From NCBI RefSeq assembly GCF_011397635.1, contig NC_064756.1, positions 30,804,996-30,868,995 of the forward strand: a DNA stretch of 64,000 bases, read 5' to 3'. Numbering within the stretch: the first letter of the stretch is position 1; each line of letters opens with the position of its first letter. This document shows, one piece after another, positions 25,585 through 36,358 of the stretch. Position numbers and translations under genes: made by a program. This stretch comes from Epinephelus fuscoguttatus. Its lineage: Eukaryota > Chordata > Actinopteri > Perciformes > Serranidae. A model generated the notes under the pieces. It was not told the origin of the DNA and ran no database searches. It worked only from the letters and a program-made list of their open reading frames with translations.

Positions 25585-25737
25585 CTTAATTTGTAAAGTA
25601 ACTAGTAACTAAAGCTCTCAGATAAATGTAGTGCAGTAGAAGCAGAGAGTGGCATAGGAAGAAAAGACTCAGATTTATACCTACAGTATCGAGTAAATGT
25701 ATTTAGTTACATTCCACCACTAAGTGCAGCTCATGCT
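25585..25737 (+). repeat. Dispersed repeat, AAGTAACTAGTAACTAAAGC type
   Basis: The left block TTTGTAAAGTAACTAGTAAC and right block GAGTAAATGTATTTAGTTAC followed by ATTCCACCAC match a very common teleost short repeat. It is non-coding and abuts the next repeat. Confidence 0.6.
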
Positions 25738-25878
25738 ATATTATCTTTTTGAGTTTGAATGTATGACTTAACTTGTGACTTACTTGACTTGAGCAATGAC
25801 TTGCTTGATTCTCACCACAGTGACTTGGGGCTTAAGTCACACTCGACATGTGTGACTTACTCCCACCTCTGCTAACCA
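25738..25878 (+). repeat. Dispersed repeat with GACTTG/GTGACTT motifs
   Basis: Alternating GACTT, TGTGACTTAC and GACTTGAGC words end in TGTGACTTACTCCCACCTCT. That ending is typical of a widespread teleost repeat. Confidence 0.55.
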
Positions 25879-26019
25879 TCTTGCAATGAGCTAGCATAGA
25901 ATAGCATGCCTCCCATTGGGTCTTGGTGGAGGTATAAAGTCTTTCGGTTAGGGTGTGGGAGAGGCAGACTGCACGTTCCCTAACTTAGATCTCCACAATC
26001 GTGTGTTTCTGTGTGAAAA

Positions 26020-26115
26020 CCAGTGTTGGGGGTAAAACATCACAAAAGTAATGCGTTACAGTAATATGTTACATTATAGCAGTAACAAAGCAACATAACG
26101 AATTATTGTTTTCAT
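26020..26115 (+). repeat. Terminal part of a GTGTTGGGGGTAA-type DNA element
   Basis: The stretch CAGTGTTGGGGGTAA followed by AAGTAATGCGTTACAGTAAT matches the end of a common teleost hAT-like element. The rest of the element is not clear to me. Confidence 0.45.
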
Positions 26116-26409
26116 TTTCATCCTCTCTGGATCCACCAGAAAAAAACATTCCCCCAAGGTCGTTGTGTCTTGCTATGTCACTAAAGACTACATCATAGAA
26201 GGCACATCTGGGTCATGCCATACCACGTGTTATCATTTTCAGTGTGTTTCCATTAAAGCAACCCTTACCTTTCGGGAAATTTTACACTTTTCTTTGTTTA
26301 GGTTAAAATGCTATTAATACGCTGATGGCACACTAAAATAAGTAAGTGAATTCCACCAGAGATGAAAACTCATCATTATACCATTCTCATATGGTTCTAA
26401 GAAAACTCC

Positions 26410-26448
26410 GACCAATCATTGCATTCTGTCCGAATGCAATGATTGGTC
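26410..26448. repeat. Perfect 17-bp inverted repeat with 5-nt loop
   Basis: GACCAATCATTGCATTC at 26410-26426 is followed by the loop TGTCC and then by its exact reverse complement at 26432-26448. It includes a CCAAT box in one arm and ATTGG in the other. The function is unknown. Confidence 0.85.
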
Positions 26449-26869
26449 TGCGTTTTCTCCTGTCCTGTCTGTCTTCCCCATGTGGAGACCTCCGACTGAC
26501 GTAACCGCTAGCGTAACCACCCCCCACACCCTCCACCCTTGAGTCTGAGACAACAAACAGGTTAGTAACAGGGACGCTTGTGGATATAAACTAGTGACAG
26601 GGACCCTTGTGGATATAAACTTTTCTCCGTAACAAAAGCAAACAAATACAGACCACCGCTTCCACCTCCAGTCGCTCCAACAGGGAAATCAGTTGGCAAA
26701 AGAAAGAAATGATGCAACAAGAAGTAAATTCATCAGTGCAACACACTTCACGAGTTTCTAACAGACATTAGAAACTGCTGCAGAGATCTAACGCTACAAC
26801 CAAGAGAGCTCAGGATGTGTAGCAAGCTTGGCCTGCTACGTTGAGCAAGCCCTGAGATGACCATGGTTT

Positions 26870-27320
26870 CGCCTGGAGCTGTCCTGACAGGGAGACGCTG
26901 GCAGCGCTGTGACAGAACGCGGGAGCGGGGGAAGCGCGGAGGGGTTAGCTAGGCTAAGAGCTAACCCCATCAAACCAGCTGTTCCTAGTGTCCTTCTGGC
27001 AAATGTCCGCTCACTGGACACGAAAATGGATTACATTCGACTATGGAGATCCACTCACCAAGGAGTGAGGGACTGCTGCATCATTGTGTTCACTGAGACA
27101 TGGATGAATGGTAACATATTAGACTCCAGTGTTGAGCTAACAGGGCTAACACTACACAGAGCAGACAGGACGGCAGCATCATCTGGTAAGCTCTGTGGTG
27201 TATACACAAACAATTCATGGTGCTATAATGTGAAGAGGAGCTCCCAGTTCTGCTCTCAGGATGTGTTTTTGACTGTGAAATGTCAACCCTTTTCATCTTA
27301 CTATTGCACTATATGTTCTT
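26870..27320 (+). mobile_element. LINE fragment: N-terminal endonuclease region
   Basis: The translated stretch has the hallmark SVLLANVRSLDTKMDYIRL, then DCCIIVFTETWMN and LTLHRADRTAASSGK. These are the opening blocks of the apurinic-type endonuclease of a teleost non-LTR retrotransposon. A basic region precedes it. The open frame runs from about 26909 and drifts out of family similarity after about 27300, so only the 5' part of the element is present here. The exact clade is not certain. Confidence 0.75.
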
Positions 27321-27392
27321 TCTTTTATGTTGCAAATATGTTTTGTTTCTGTTTGCTTGGGGTATGCAAAATGTCATTTCGTTTTTGCGCTG

Positions 27393-27416
27393 GTTCAGTT
27401 CAGTTCAGTTCAGTTC
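27393..27416 (+). repeat. (GTTCA)n microsatellite
   Basis: About five copies of the GTTCA pentamer in a row. Confidence 0.85.
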
Positions 27417-28142
27417 ATAACATTATGACAACACGGCATCCAGTTGCTAATGGCTAACGTTAGCCTACTGTAGCGTAGCCTCTGAAACATAAACATTATC
27501 TTCCTTGTGCGTTTCCACTTACTAGTAACGTTAACGCTACTATCTAACGTTAGCACTGTAACCTTATTCTAAAACTCATCAGTCATCACTGACTCCGGTT
27601 GAGTTTTAAAACTCCGGGGTTGCGTTTGACTGTCTTTGTTGTAACATTACACTCGCCCTCCTCTTCCATGTATCTAACGTTACCTTGCCAACGGCTATGT
27701 CTATAATGAGGACGTAATGGAGGGAGGTGGACTTGCAGGAGGAGGAGGATGGGACTTTGGAGGGAGGCGGGAGTTGTGGATGTTCAAATTTTTTCTACGT
27801 GCTGTGTGAAATGCAAGAAAGGTAAGAGTTGCTTTAATATAACAACATACAACGCATCACCCTCTGCTTTTGCATCCTCTGGCTGCCTGAAAGTAGCAGG
27901 GATACTGGCCTCCAGTTTGTTTTTTCCTTGTCCCAGTGATCGGCACATCTGGCCTGGGTGATGTTTGTGTATGTAATATATGTATATATTTTGTTTATTG
28001 TGTTTCATATCATAGACCCACAAATATTTATTCATATATCATGATTGTCAGACTCCGATCCTCTGCCTGACCCTCCCTGTGTCCAAGGATATTCATTTAC
28101 TTAAAAAGGTCTTGGTTATTTAATCGTTCATTATCATTTTTT
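27417..28142. other. Non-coding spacer before the tandem receptor array
   Basis: This stretch has several GCTAACGTTAG-type words (27447-27560) and GGAGG-rich sequence near 27720-27780. I see no gene. Confidence 0.35.
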
Positions 28143-28465
28143 CCTGCAAAATTACTCAGAATTATAGAATTTAAACCTCTCTGTCTCTGCTACTGTCTCG
28201 CTGGCACTTTTTTTGGAATTGTAATGTATTTATTCATTTTGGCAAGAAAGCTGATGTACGGTACATAGTGACTAAAGGGCCTAAAGATTTACTTTATTCA
28301 TCAAGTTTCAAACTCAACAACTTTTATACATACCAGGGGACAGGAGTTTAAAATAGTGGTAGAATGAATTATATTCCAGGATAAGTATTCTATTGAAACT
28401 TGTTATTATGTCATTAGTATTTTGAAAACGGGGTTATTCTGAAAACACAATGCATGATAAATTGT

Positions 28466-28603
28466 TTCTCTCATGATGTCAGTTTGGTCACACCAGCTGA
28501 CGTATTGTGCTCTTTAACCTCATGAGTCATCTTTGTGTTGATGGTAAATGCCAATAAAAGGCTTTTCAGTGCTCCTTCCAACTCAGAGCAGTGAGGATGA
28601 GAT
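28466..28603 (+). promoter_or_regulatory. Conserved upstream block of receptor A
   Basis: This block is almost unchanged in all four units. It holds a CRE-like TGACGTA (28498-28504), an AP-1-like TGAGTCA (28523-28529), a CAATAAAAGG box that could serve as a TATA substitute, and CTCAGAGCAGTGAGGATGAG at the 3' end. Conservation relative to the surrounding sequence suggests the promoter and first non-coding exon. The motif names are by consensus only. Confidence 0.5.
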
Positions 28604-28791
28604 AACACAACACACTGCAATAGATATGCAACTAGAAGTACATTTGGATCAGTGCATAGAACTTTATTTAAATTTTGCTTGTTAACAAAAACATTTCTTT
28701 CAGGTGAGGATCCTTCATCAGTTTGCGTGAGTTTGAGTATTGAGAAACATATTTCTTTCAATAGATGAGGCAACAACCTAAAGAAGACGGT

Positions 28792-29739
28792 ATGATTATG
28801 TATTCAAATGCATCTGCTGGGGAAATTCTAACACTGGCACCATTGGGTTTATCTGCTACAGATATTTATCCAGCGTTTGTATTTGGTGCACTTACTTATT
28901 TTATTATTGTATTTTGCAACATGTTGGTTTTAACAACTATTGCTGTGAGTAAAAAGCTACACAAGCCCATGTTTATCCTGCTGTTCAACTTGCCCATTAG
29001 TGACATGTTGGGTGCTACAGCTTTTTTTCCTCAGCTTCTTCTCACCATTGCAACACAGAACAGGGTGATTTCATATCCTGCATGTATTACTCAAGGTTTT
29101 CTGATTCACTTTTATGGTACAGGAAACCTGCTGATCTTGACTGCCATGGCATATGACAGATACATTGCTATATGTTGTCCTTTAAGGTATAATACCATCA
29201 TGAGTCAAAATAATTTAATCAGAATTATTATTGCAATATGGTTTCTTAATTTTTCATTGATGTTTACATTGTTTGTTTTACTTGTGCGGTTTAAAGTTTG
29301 CAGGACAAATATAGTGGATTTGTACTGTAACAATCCATCATTAGTGAAACTGGTCTGTGAGGACACCAGATTGAACAACTACTATGGAATGGCTAGTGTG
29401 CTTGTGGTTTTGGGTGGACCATTGTTGATAATAATATACACATATGCACAGATCTTGCGTACATGTGTCATGACTAGTCATACAGATGCCCGGAGAAAAG
29501 CCATTCAAACATGTGGTACACATTTAGTTGTTTTCTTAATTTTACAAATCAATACTGCCTTTACACTCATTGCTCATCGTATTGAGGGTGCATCCCCTTT
29601 CATCAGAAGGGCTCTTGGTGTGTCAGTCTTAATATTTCCCCCTTTTTTGGACCCAATTATATATGGACTGAAAACTGCAGAACTGAAGCAGAGCATATTA
29701 TTGTACCTAAAAAGAAAGGCTTGTTCGACTAAGTTGTAA
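28792..29739 (+). CDS. Odorant receptor, tandem copy A
   Basis: This is an intact receptor of 315 residues from the ATG at 28792. An upstream in-frame ATG at 28765 would give 324. I prefer the inner start because copy C lacks the outer ATG. The NAS sequon lies six residues from the inner start. Hallmarks are LHKPMF, MAYDRYIAIC (DRY 112-114), CNNPSL, KAIQTCGTHL and FPPFLDPIIYG in TM7, where the usual NPxxY asparagine is aspartate (D267). TM4 carries WFLNFS and TM5 VVLGGPLL, both in the region that usually lines the odorant pocket. A TTTCTTTCAG acceptor-like site about 90 nt upstream points to a non-coding first exon. AATAAA lies at 29876-29881. Confidence 0.93.
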   Translation: MIMYSNASAGEILTLAPLGLSATDIYPAFVFGALTYFIIVFCNMLVLTTIAVSKKLHKPMFILLFNLPISDMLGATAFFPQLLLTIATQNRVISYPACITQGFLIHFYGTGNLLILTAMAYDRYIAICCPLRYNTIMSQNNLIRIIIAIWFLNFSLMFTLFVLLVRFKVCRTNIVDLYCNNPSLVKLVCEDTRLNNYYGMASVLVVLGGPLLIIIYTYAQILRTCVMTSHTDARRKAIQTCGTHLVVFLILQINTAFTLIAHRIEGASPFIRRALGVSVLIFPPFLDPIIYGLKTAELKQSILLYLKRKACSTKL

Positions 29740-30309
29740 TCAGTTTTCAATTTTGATTTGAATGATTACAGGAATCACAGCCAGTGTGGAAATCTTGTCT
29801 CAACACTGACTCAAACATATGTGTACTATGGAGGAATGTATAAATGTGCAACCCCTGTTATTTTCTTGACACTGCAATAAAAGTATTTGTTGCCAAACTT
29901 CATTGTGTTCAACAGGACTCTAAATGTTATATTTAAGCAATATCACTTAAGGTTGTCAATATTAACACAGCTGTGATTAAGATAATCACAGCTGATAGTA
30001 AGCAGCAAAATATTATGATTTGTTTATTTTCCATTTGACAGGTGTAAAAACACCCTAAATGTCACTCTTTTATCCTGAAATTTGATTATTTTTCCTAAAG
30101 CAACCCAAAAAGCATGAACCTATAAAAATACTCGAACTGCCACTTCAGTGACTGAAAAACTGCAAAACAGGGAAAACTCACTGCAAATGTGGGACACACA
30201 TCATAAATGCAAGTTTAAGACTAGTTTACAATTTGCAGTTATTTTTCTTTGTTTTGTTTGTTGCTTAGTTGCTGTTGAATTTATAGTTGATATTAAGTAT
30301 GTTACTAAG

Positions 30310-30958
30310 TAGAGCTTTATTTACACTCCCTTACACACACACAAAACAAAATATGAATGAACAAATATATCAAGTTAAAATAAATCACAATATAGAACAC
30401 ATCACAAAGAGACACAGACAAAACTAAAACACACAAAAACATGACACGTGGAAGCTCTATAGAAAGATGGTCAAAAACATGGCCAAAAGTCATTTTCTGG
30501 TCAAAGATGATACCAGGATTCTTAGTGACAGAGCTGATATTGGAGTCACGCGGACCAATAAACTCATCAGCTGGAGTGGTAAAGTGACCAGGACAAACTA
30601 AAAGAATTTCTGTTTTATCAGGGTTCAAATCGAGGAAGTTAAGAGACATCCAATCTTTGGTGGTAGGGAAGCAATCGTGGAGGGAGCACGGTTGTTTCAG
30701 GTTATTGGCTTTATCAGAGAAGTAGATCTGTGTATCATTGGCCTAATGGTGATATCGCGTGTCTTGAAAGCCGCTGAACAAATGGCCCACAGGAGGCCTG
30801 TTGGTCCAAGACTGACCCCTAACCCCTGAGCTGAGGAGAATACACAGTTGAAATGTCTATTTGTCAGATAAAAATGAATCTAGTTTAAAGCTGTACCTGA
30901 AATGCCAACCAAATCATGCAACCTATAAAGTAAAATGGCATGATCAATGGTATTAAAG
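30310..30958 (-). mobile_element. L2-type LINE remnant, A-B interval (3' part)
   Basis: Read on the minus strand, this has L2-family reverse-transcriptase C-terminal blocks: NFLDLNPDKTEILLVCPGHF, then PGIIFDQKMTF. Nearer the foldback insertion it has AFDTIDHAILLYRLHD, the core of the RT domain. It is degenerate and internally deleted. It is interrupted by the foldback element at 30959 and resumes at 32224. The same LINE in the same register lies in the next two intervals. Confidence 0.8.
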
Positions 30959-32223
30959 GCGCAACATGATTTTGCCAAGTAGGACATGCTCCTGGATCAA
31001 CATCCCACATCGTGATCCAGGACCAATATTGCAATCAACCAATCACAGCCCTCTGACATCATCAGCGTGCTGTTCCGATGTTTCTTTCAAAATTCCTATA
31101 TGCTTTTTCAGAGCTAAGCAAGTTTTTCAAATTAAAGTTAATATAATTGAACAAACTTCTCAGTAACACTGAACAAAAACCTTGTAAGCTGCTGCAAGGT
31201 TAGCAAGTTAGCTTGCTAACTAGGATGGCTTTGCTAATGAATAAACTTACCAATAGACAAAAATATTAGTGAGCAAGCTTGCTAAGTAGGCATGCTATGC
31301 TAACAAGTAAGCTTGCCAATAGGCTGTTCACTGACAAAGAGGATAATAGCATTTTGTAGTTGCAAATTCCTGCAATTTACACATGTTTTCCTCCTTTTTT
31401 CTGTGTTGATCCTGGACAGAAGCACATATGTTGATCCAGACTATCATCATCATCATCATCATCATCATCACGTTTATTCTGGATAATTTGTTTATGTCAA
31501 CATCAACAAAGCAGTGATGGTCCTGGATCAACATCAACAATTGTATACAGGATCAAAATGGCAATGACGGTCAAGATCAGCATAAACAAATTATCGAGAG
31601 TCAGCCTAGTATTGATAGTCCTGGATCAACACAGACAATCTATCCAGGATCAGCACAGCAAAGATGTCCCTGGATTAACCTAAACAAATGATGCAGGATA
31701 AAAATGATGATGATGGTCCTGGATCAACACGAGCACTGTATTCTTGCAAAAAAATGTTCTTCATAGGCTATTAAAAAAAAAAGGGAAATTCAATTGTATC
31801 CTTCGCAGGTCTTTGCAACTGCAAAATGACATCATCCTTCCTCTTAATGAACAATATTTTAACCCATTGGCAAGCTTACATGTAAGCATAGCACACCTAC
31901 ATAGCAAGCTAACTTGCTAATATACTATCAGCAAGTTTACTTGTTAGCAAAGCCAACCCGATTAGCAAGCTAACTCGCTAACCCTGCAGAAGCTTACGAG
32001 GCTTTTGTTCAATGTCACTGAGGATTTTGTTCAATTATATTAATTTCAATTTAGAAAACTAGCTGAACTCTGAAGAAGCTCAAAGGAATTGTTGAAAGAA
32101 GCACAGGAGCAGTACACTGATGATGTCAGAGGACTGTGATTGGTTAATGGCAATGATGGTCCGGTAATGCAACGTGGGATCTTGATCTAGGAATATGTCC
32201 TACTTGGCAAATTACGTTGTGCA
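30959..32223. mobile_element. Foldback DNA element inserted in the LINE (copy 1)
   Basis: Inverted ends read GCGCAACATGATTTTGCCAA on the left and the complement of GCACAACGTAATTTGCCAAG on the right, continuing through TAGGACAT and the inner block CTCTGACATCATCAG/CTGATGATGTCAGAG. It is flanked by 9-bp direct repeats GTATTAAAG (30950-30958) and GTATCAAAG (32224-32232). The L2 copy at 46382-46390 has a single GTATCAAAG, the empty site. The interior has repeated TCCTGGATCAA words, an ATC microsatellite and inverted AGCAAGCTTGCTAA-like words. No coding region is seen. The 9-bp duplication suggests a Mutator-like class. Confidence 0.75.
31440..31470 (+). repeat. (ATC)n microsatellite
   Basis: A run of ATC triplets lies inside foldback copy 1. 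The same run in copy 2 (about 40151-40184) is slightly longer. Confidence 0.85.
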
Positions 32224-32345
32224 GTATCAAAGGCGGCAGTTAAATCAAGGTGAATAAGGATGGAATATTCACATTTATCTGCATGCATAAGAATGTCTTA
32301 ATAATGCAGTCCCCGTTGTCTCAACTGGCAAAAATCAAAGGTAAT
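32224..32345 (-). mobile_element. L2-type LINE continuation after foldback copy 1
   Basis: On the minus strand this is the stretch just N-terminal to the AFDT block (LIHLDLTAAFD in frame). It is cut off near 32345, where a sequence shared by three intervals begins. Confidence 0.6.
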
Positions 32346-32725
32346 GCCAGTCTCCTTGGGTTTCTCCCCTGGCTACCACTGGGGATGAAATATCTGGACA
32401 TAAGACTGACGACAGACAAATTAATATAAATTCAGTGCTCCAAAATATTAAGACTAGCTTTGTCGTGGAAAATGTTGAATTTATTTCTGTGGGAGCAAAT
32501 AAATATAGATTAAATAGATGATTTGTCCACTTGTATAAATTTGAATTGGACATGTAAAGGCCTTCCCTGTGAGTTCAGCACACCCAATGTGTCAGCTGGA
32601 GTTTTGTTGTCACTGACAAAGGCAGCATAAATGGACTCAGATCCTCACAATTCTCTGTTTCTCACAACTATGTTTCTCTGATCACCACCTCAAATCACTG
32701 CTTTCTGGAGCAGCAATAGGGGTAG
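32346..32725. repeat. Unit-shared spacer segment
   Basis: A non-coding segment beginning near CCACTGGGGATGAAATATCT is also found at 41066-41445 and, more diverged, at 48935-49250. It precedes the leader of units B, C and D and so belongs to the duplicated unit. I do not recognise it otherwise. Confidence 0.6.
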
Positions 32726-32791
32726 AACTGAAACCACTCTGCCTCTGTTACTCTCTTGTTGGCACTTTTGTCGAATGTAACAGTACATTGT

Positions 32792-34019
32792 GGGCCCTAT
32801 TTAGATGGTCTAAAACGTGAAGTGCCAGGCGTGCGGCGCATTGGCGTGTCCCAGTCACTTGCTAGTTAGACAGCACGTTTTTAGACTGCACGCCATGGGT
32901 GTGATCAGTCATGGGTGTGTTTTGGGCGTATCATTCAATAAGCCAATCAGAGTGTCACCTCTCATTCCCTTTAAAAGAGGCACAATTGGAGCGCATGGCG
33001 GAGAGCTAGTTAGATGGCAGACCTACCAGCTGGAAAGAGTGAGCGTTTTACAGATGAGGCGACGGATCTCCTCGTGCGGGAGGTGAAGGCCCGTCAGAAC
33101 CAGATCTACGGGGACAGCAGACAGGCACCCAAGCTCCCCGAGGTAAAGCAGGCGTGGGATCACTAATACAAGAAAGATCTTACTAAATATCTGTGGAATA
33201 TTATTCAAACCTGTTTTCATAATATAATAGAGCCCAGCTGTCAGGACTGCCCAAGGTGCTGATCCTGCAGCTAGGACCTGTTCAGCGTTTTCTCCCCCAC
33301 CCACGTTTGTTAATTGTTTTCACATGTTTCCTAGAGCTGTGTTCTGCCTCTTATTTGTATGTGTGTCCTCTCTACACTCAGATAACATTAAAATAATATA
33401 ATATAATGTAGCCTAGTATAACATGTTAAAATAAATGCAATGTGTGGGCTTTGGTTTTCAATCAAAAAAATGATTGATTGGTCAGATAATTTCACAATTT
33501 CATTTGTCATTATTACAAATTATGATGATCATTAACTGTGATTAGATCATTCTGATTAATGACTGACCATTAAGATGTGTTTCTGATAAATATTTTGATG
33601 TGCACAATAATAACCTTTCACATTGTAATCATATTTTTATTTGTTATCTTTTGCATATTTGTGGCTGCTCCGTGTGTGTCTGAGCAGAGTGCACACGCAT
33701 TGTGCACCCGCCTAGAGACACATATTACTAACTTGTTTAACAGCGAAATATTGCGCCGTTGACTTTAGACCAGGTTTTTGTTCGTCACTGGCGCATTTGC
33801 TTTTTACATCATCTAACTAGTAACATGCCATGACTGCGCCTGACCACTCCTCATTTTTAGACCAACACACCCAGAGAAGTGCAAGTTCATTTGGTAGTTA
33901 GACGAAGAGGGCGCAGGGCGTGAAAATGACAACTGCGCCTGCATCTAAATAGCAATGACATTTTGCGACACGGATTATGCGCCCTCCGCCGTCTGCTGTA
34001 GACCATCTATATAGGGCCC
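32792..34019 (+). mobile_element. Harbinger-like DNA transposon with Myb-like gene remnant
   Basis: Terminal inverted repeats are GGGCCCTATTTAGATGGTCT on the left and AGACCATCTATATAGGGCCC on the right. From the ATG at 33015, the frame reads FTDEATDLLVREVKARQNQI, then APKLPEVKQAWDH and a stop. This is the start of a Myb/SANT-like DNA-binding protein of the kind carried by PIF-Harbinger elements. The transposase is absent. The paralogous site in unit C (around 41520) is empty, so the element entered after the units separated. The target duplication could not be resolved. Confidence 0.72.
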
Positions 34020-34189
34020 AATGACTTAAGGGCCTAATGGTTTACTTTATTCATCAAGTGTTCAGTAGTTTAAAATAGCGATAAAATAAATTACATTCCA
34101 GAGATAAGTATGCTATTTAAACTTTTCATTATGTCATTAGTATTCTGCAAACAGGGTTATTTTGAAACCACATTGCATGATAAATTGTT

Positions 34190-34325
34190 TCTCTCATGAT
34201 GTCAGTTTGGTCACACCAGCTGACGTATTGTGCTCTTTAACCTCATGAGTCATCTTTGTGTTGATGGTAAATGGCAATAAAAGTCTTTTCAGTGCGCCTT
34301 CCAACTCAGAGCAGTGAGGATGAGA
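34190..34325 (+). promoter_or_regulatory. Conserved upstream block of receptor B
   Basis: This is the same block as upstream of copy A, with TGACGTA and TGAGTCA intact. It differs at a few positions near the CAATAAAAG box. Confidence 0.5.
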
Positions 34326-34509
34326 TAACATACTGCAATAGATATGCAACTAGAAGTACATTTGAATCAATGCATAGAACTTTATTTAATTTTTGCCTGG
34401 TAACAAAAACATTTCTTTCAGGTGAGGATCCTTCATCAGTTTGTGTGAGTTTGAGTATTGAGAAACAAATTTCTTTCAATAGATGAGGCAACAACCTAAA
34501 GAAGACGGT

Positions 34510-35457
34510 ATGATTATGTATTCAAATGCATCTGCTGGGGAATTTCTAACACTGGCACCATTGGGTTTATCTGCTACAGATATTTATCCAGCGTTTGTAT
34601 TTGGTGCACTTACTTATTTTATTATTGTATTTTGCAACATGTTGGTTTTAACAACTATTGCTGTGAGTAAAAAGCTACACAAGCCCATGTTTATCCTGCT
34701 GTTCAACTTGCCCATTAGTGACATGTTGGGTGCTACAGCATTTTTTCCTCAGCTTCTTCTCACCATTGTGACACAGAACAGGCTGATTTCATATCCTGCA
34801 TGTATTATTCAAGGTTTTCTGATTCACTTTTATGGTACAGGAAACCTGCTGATCTTGACTGCCATGGCATATGACAGGTACATTGCTATATGTTGTCCTT
34901 TAAGGTATAATACCATCATGAGTCCACATAATTTAATCAGAATTATTATTGCAATATGGACTATAAATGTCGTAATTATTGTTACATTGTTTGTTTTGGT
35001 TGTGCGGTTTAAAGTTTGCAGGACAAATATAGTGGATTTGTATTGTAACAATCCATCATTATTGAAACTGGTCTGTGAGGACACCAGATTGAACAACTAC
35101 TATGGAATGGCTATTATAATTGTGCTTCAGGGTGGACCACTGTTGATAATAATATACACATATGCACAGATCTTGCGTACATGTGTCATGACTAATCATA
35201 CAGATGCCCGGAGAAAAGCCATTCAGACATGTGGTACACATTTAGTTGTTTTCTTATTTTTTCAAATCAATACTACCTTTACACTCATTGCTCATCGTAT
35301 TGAGAGTGCATCCCCTTTCATCAGAAGGGCTCTTGGTGTGTCAGTCTTAATATTTCCCCCTTTTTTGGACCCAATTATATATGGACTGAAAACAGCAGAA
35401 CTAAAGCAGAGCATGTTACTGTACCTAAAAAGAAAGGCTTGTTCGACCAAGTTGTAA
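34510..35457 (+). CDS. Odorant receptor, tandem copy B
   Basis: This is an intact 315-residue receptor from the inner ATG. The outer ATG at 34483 is also present. It is almost identical to copies A, C and D through TM1-TM3 and TM6-TM7. TM4 reads WTINVVIIVTLF, unlike copy A but like copy D. TM5 reads AIIIVLQGGPLL like copy C. TM6 has FLFFQINTTF, unique to this copy. DRY and the altered DPIIYG of TM7 are conserved. AATAAA lies at 35593-35598. No break is seen and codon use matches the sisters. Confidence 0.93.
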   Translation: MIMYSNASAGEFLTLAPLGLSATDIYPAFVFGALTYFIIVFCNMLVLTTIAVSKKLHKPMFILLFNLPISDMLGATAFFPQLLLTIVTQNRLISYPACIIQGFLIHFYGTGNLLILTAMAYDRYIAICCPLRYNTIMSPHNLIRIIIAIWTINVVIIVTLFVLVVRFKVCRTNIVDLYCNNPSLLKLVCEDTRLNNYYGMAIIIVLQGGPLLIIIYTYAQILRTCVMTNHTDARRKAIQTCGTHLVVFLFFQINTTFTLIAHRIESASPFIRRALGVSVLIFPPFLDPIIYGLKTAELKQSMLLYLKRKACSTKL

Positions 35458-35829
35458 TCAGTTTTCAATTTTGATTTGAATGATTACAGGAATCACAGCC
35501 AGTGAGGAAATCTTGTGCATGTCTCAACACTGACTCAAACATATGTGTGAGGAATGTATAAATGTGCAACCCCTGTTATTTCTTGACACTGCAATAAAAT
35601 TATTTGTTGCCAAATTTCATTGTGTTCAACAGGATTCTAAATGTTATATTTAAGCAATATCGCACTCGAGGTCATGCTTTGTACTGAATATTAACACAGC
35701 TGTGATAAAGATAATCACAGCTGACAGTAAGCAGCAACATATTATGAATTGTTTGTGTCATTAATGAGACATACTGCTTTTGCATTTGATAGCTGTAAAA
35801 ACACCCTAAATGTCATTTTTTTATCCAGA

Positions 35830-36352
35830 CAGACAAAACTAAAACAAACGAAAACATAACACGTAGAAGCTCTACAGAAAATCTTGCAGATAAAGATATG
35901 TTTTTTAGTGGAAGTTTTAAACAGTCCATAGAATAAGCACATCTAATGGAGTGGCGAACATTGTTCTGGAGGGTTGGGGTTAAAACAGCACCTTTTGTTT
36001 TGTATATGGAGCATGGCATGGATACTAGGCTGAGACTTGAGGATCAGAGTGGTTGAGGAGTAGAATGTAGAAATGTAACTTGGGGCAATGTCATGCAGTG
36101 CCTTAAATGTAATCAACAGGATCTTGTAATTTATTCTCAATTTTACAGGAAACCAATCGAGGGATGCAAGAATGGGTGTAATGTGGGAAAACTGGCTTGT
36201 TGTAGTCAGTAGCGTGGCAGCTGCATTTTGAAACAGGGGAGTTACAATAATCAACGGTAGAAAATGAAAATGTAAATTAATAGCTCAAGATCTGTAGAAG
36301 AAAACATACAATTGATTTTTGTGATGTTTCTTAGCTGAAGGAAACAAGACTG
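35830..36352 (-). mobile_element. L2-type LINE remnant, B-C interval (3' part)
   Basis: The minus-strand translation has HITPILASLDWFPVKLRIN and YKILLITFKALHDIAPSYIS, the conserved C-terminal region of L2-family open reading frame 2. It is truncated at the 3' end relative to unit A and interrupted at 36353-36358 by the palindromic element. Confidence 0.78.
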
Positions 36353-36358
36353 TATGTA

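Noticed and set aside
34271-34486. Open frame upstream of receptor B that ends overlapping the outer ATG (similar frames before C and D)
   Set aside because: It is conserved only because the units are recent duplicates. It runs through the promoter-like block and has no domain.
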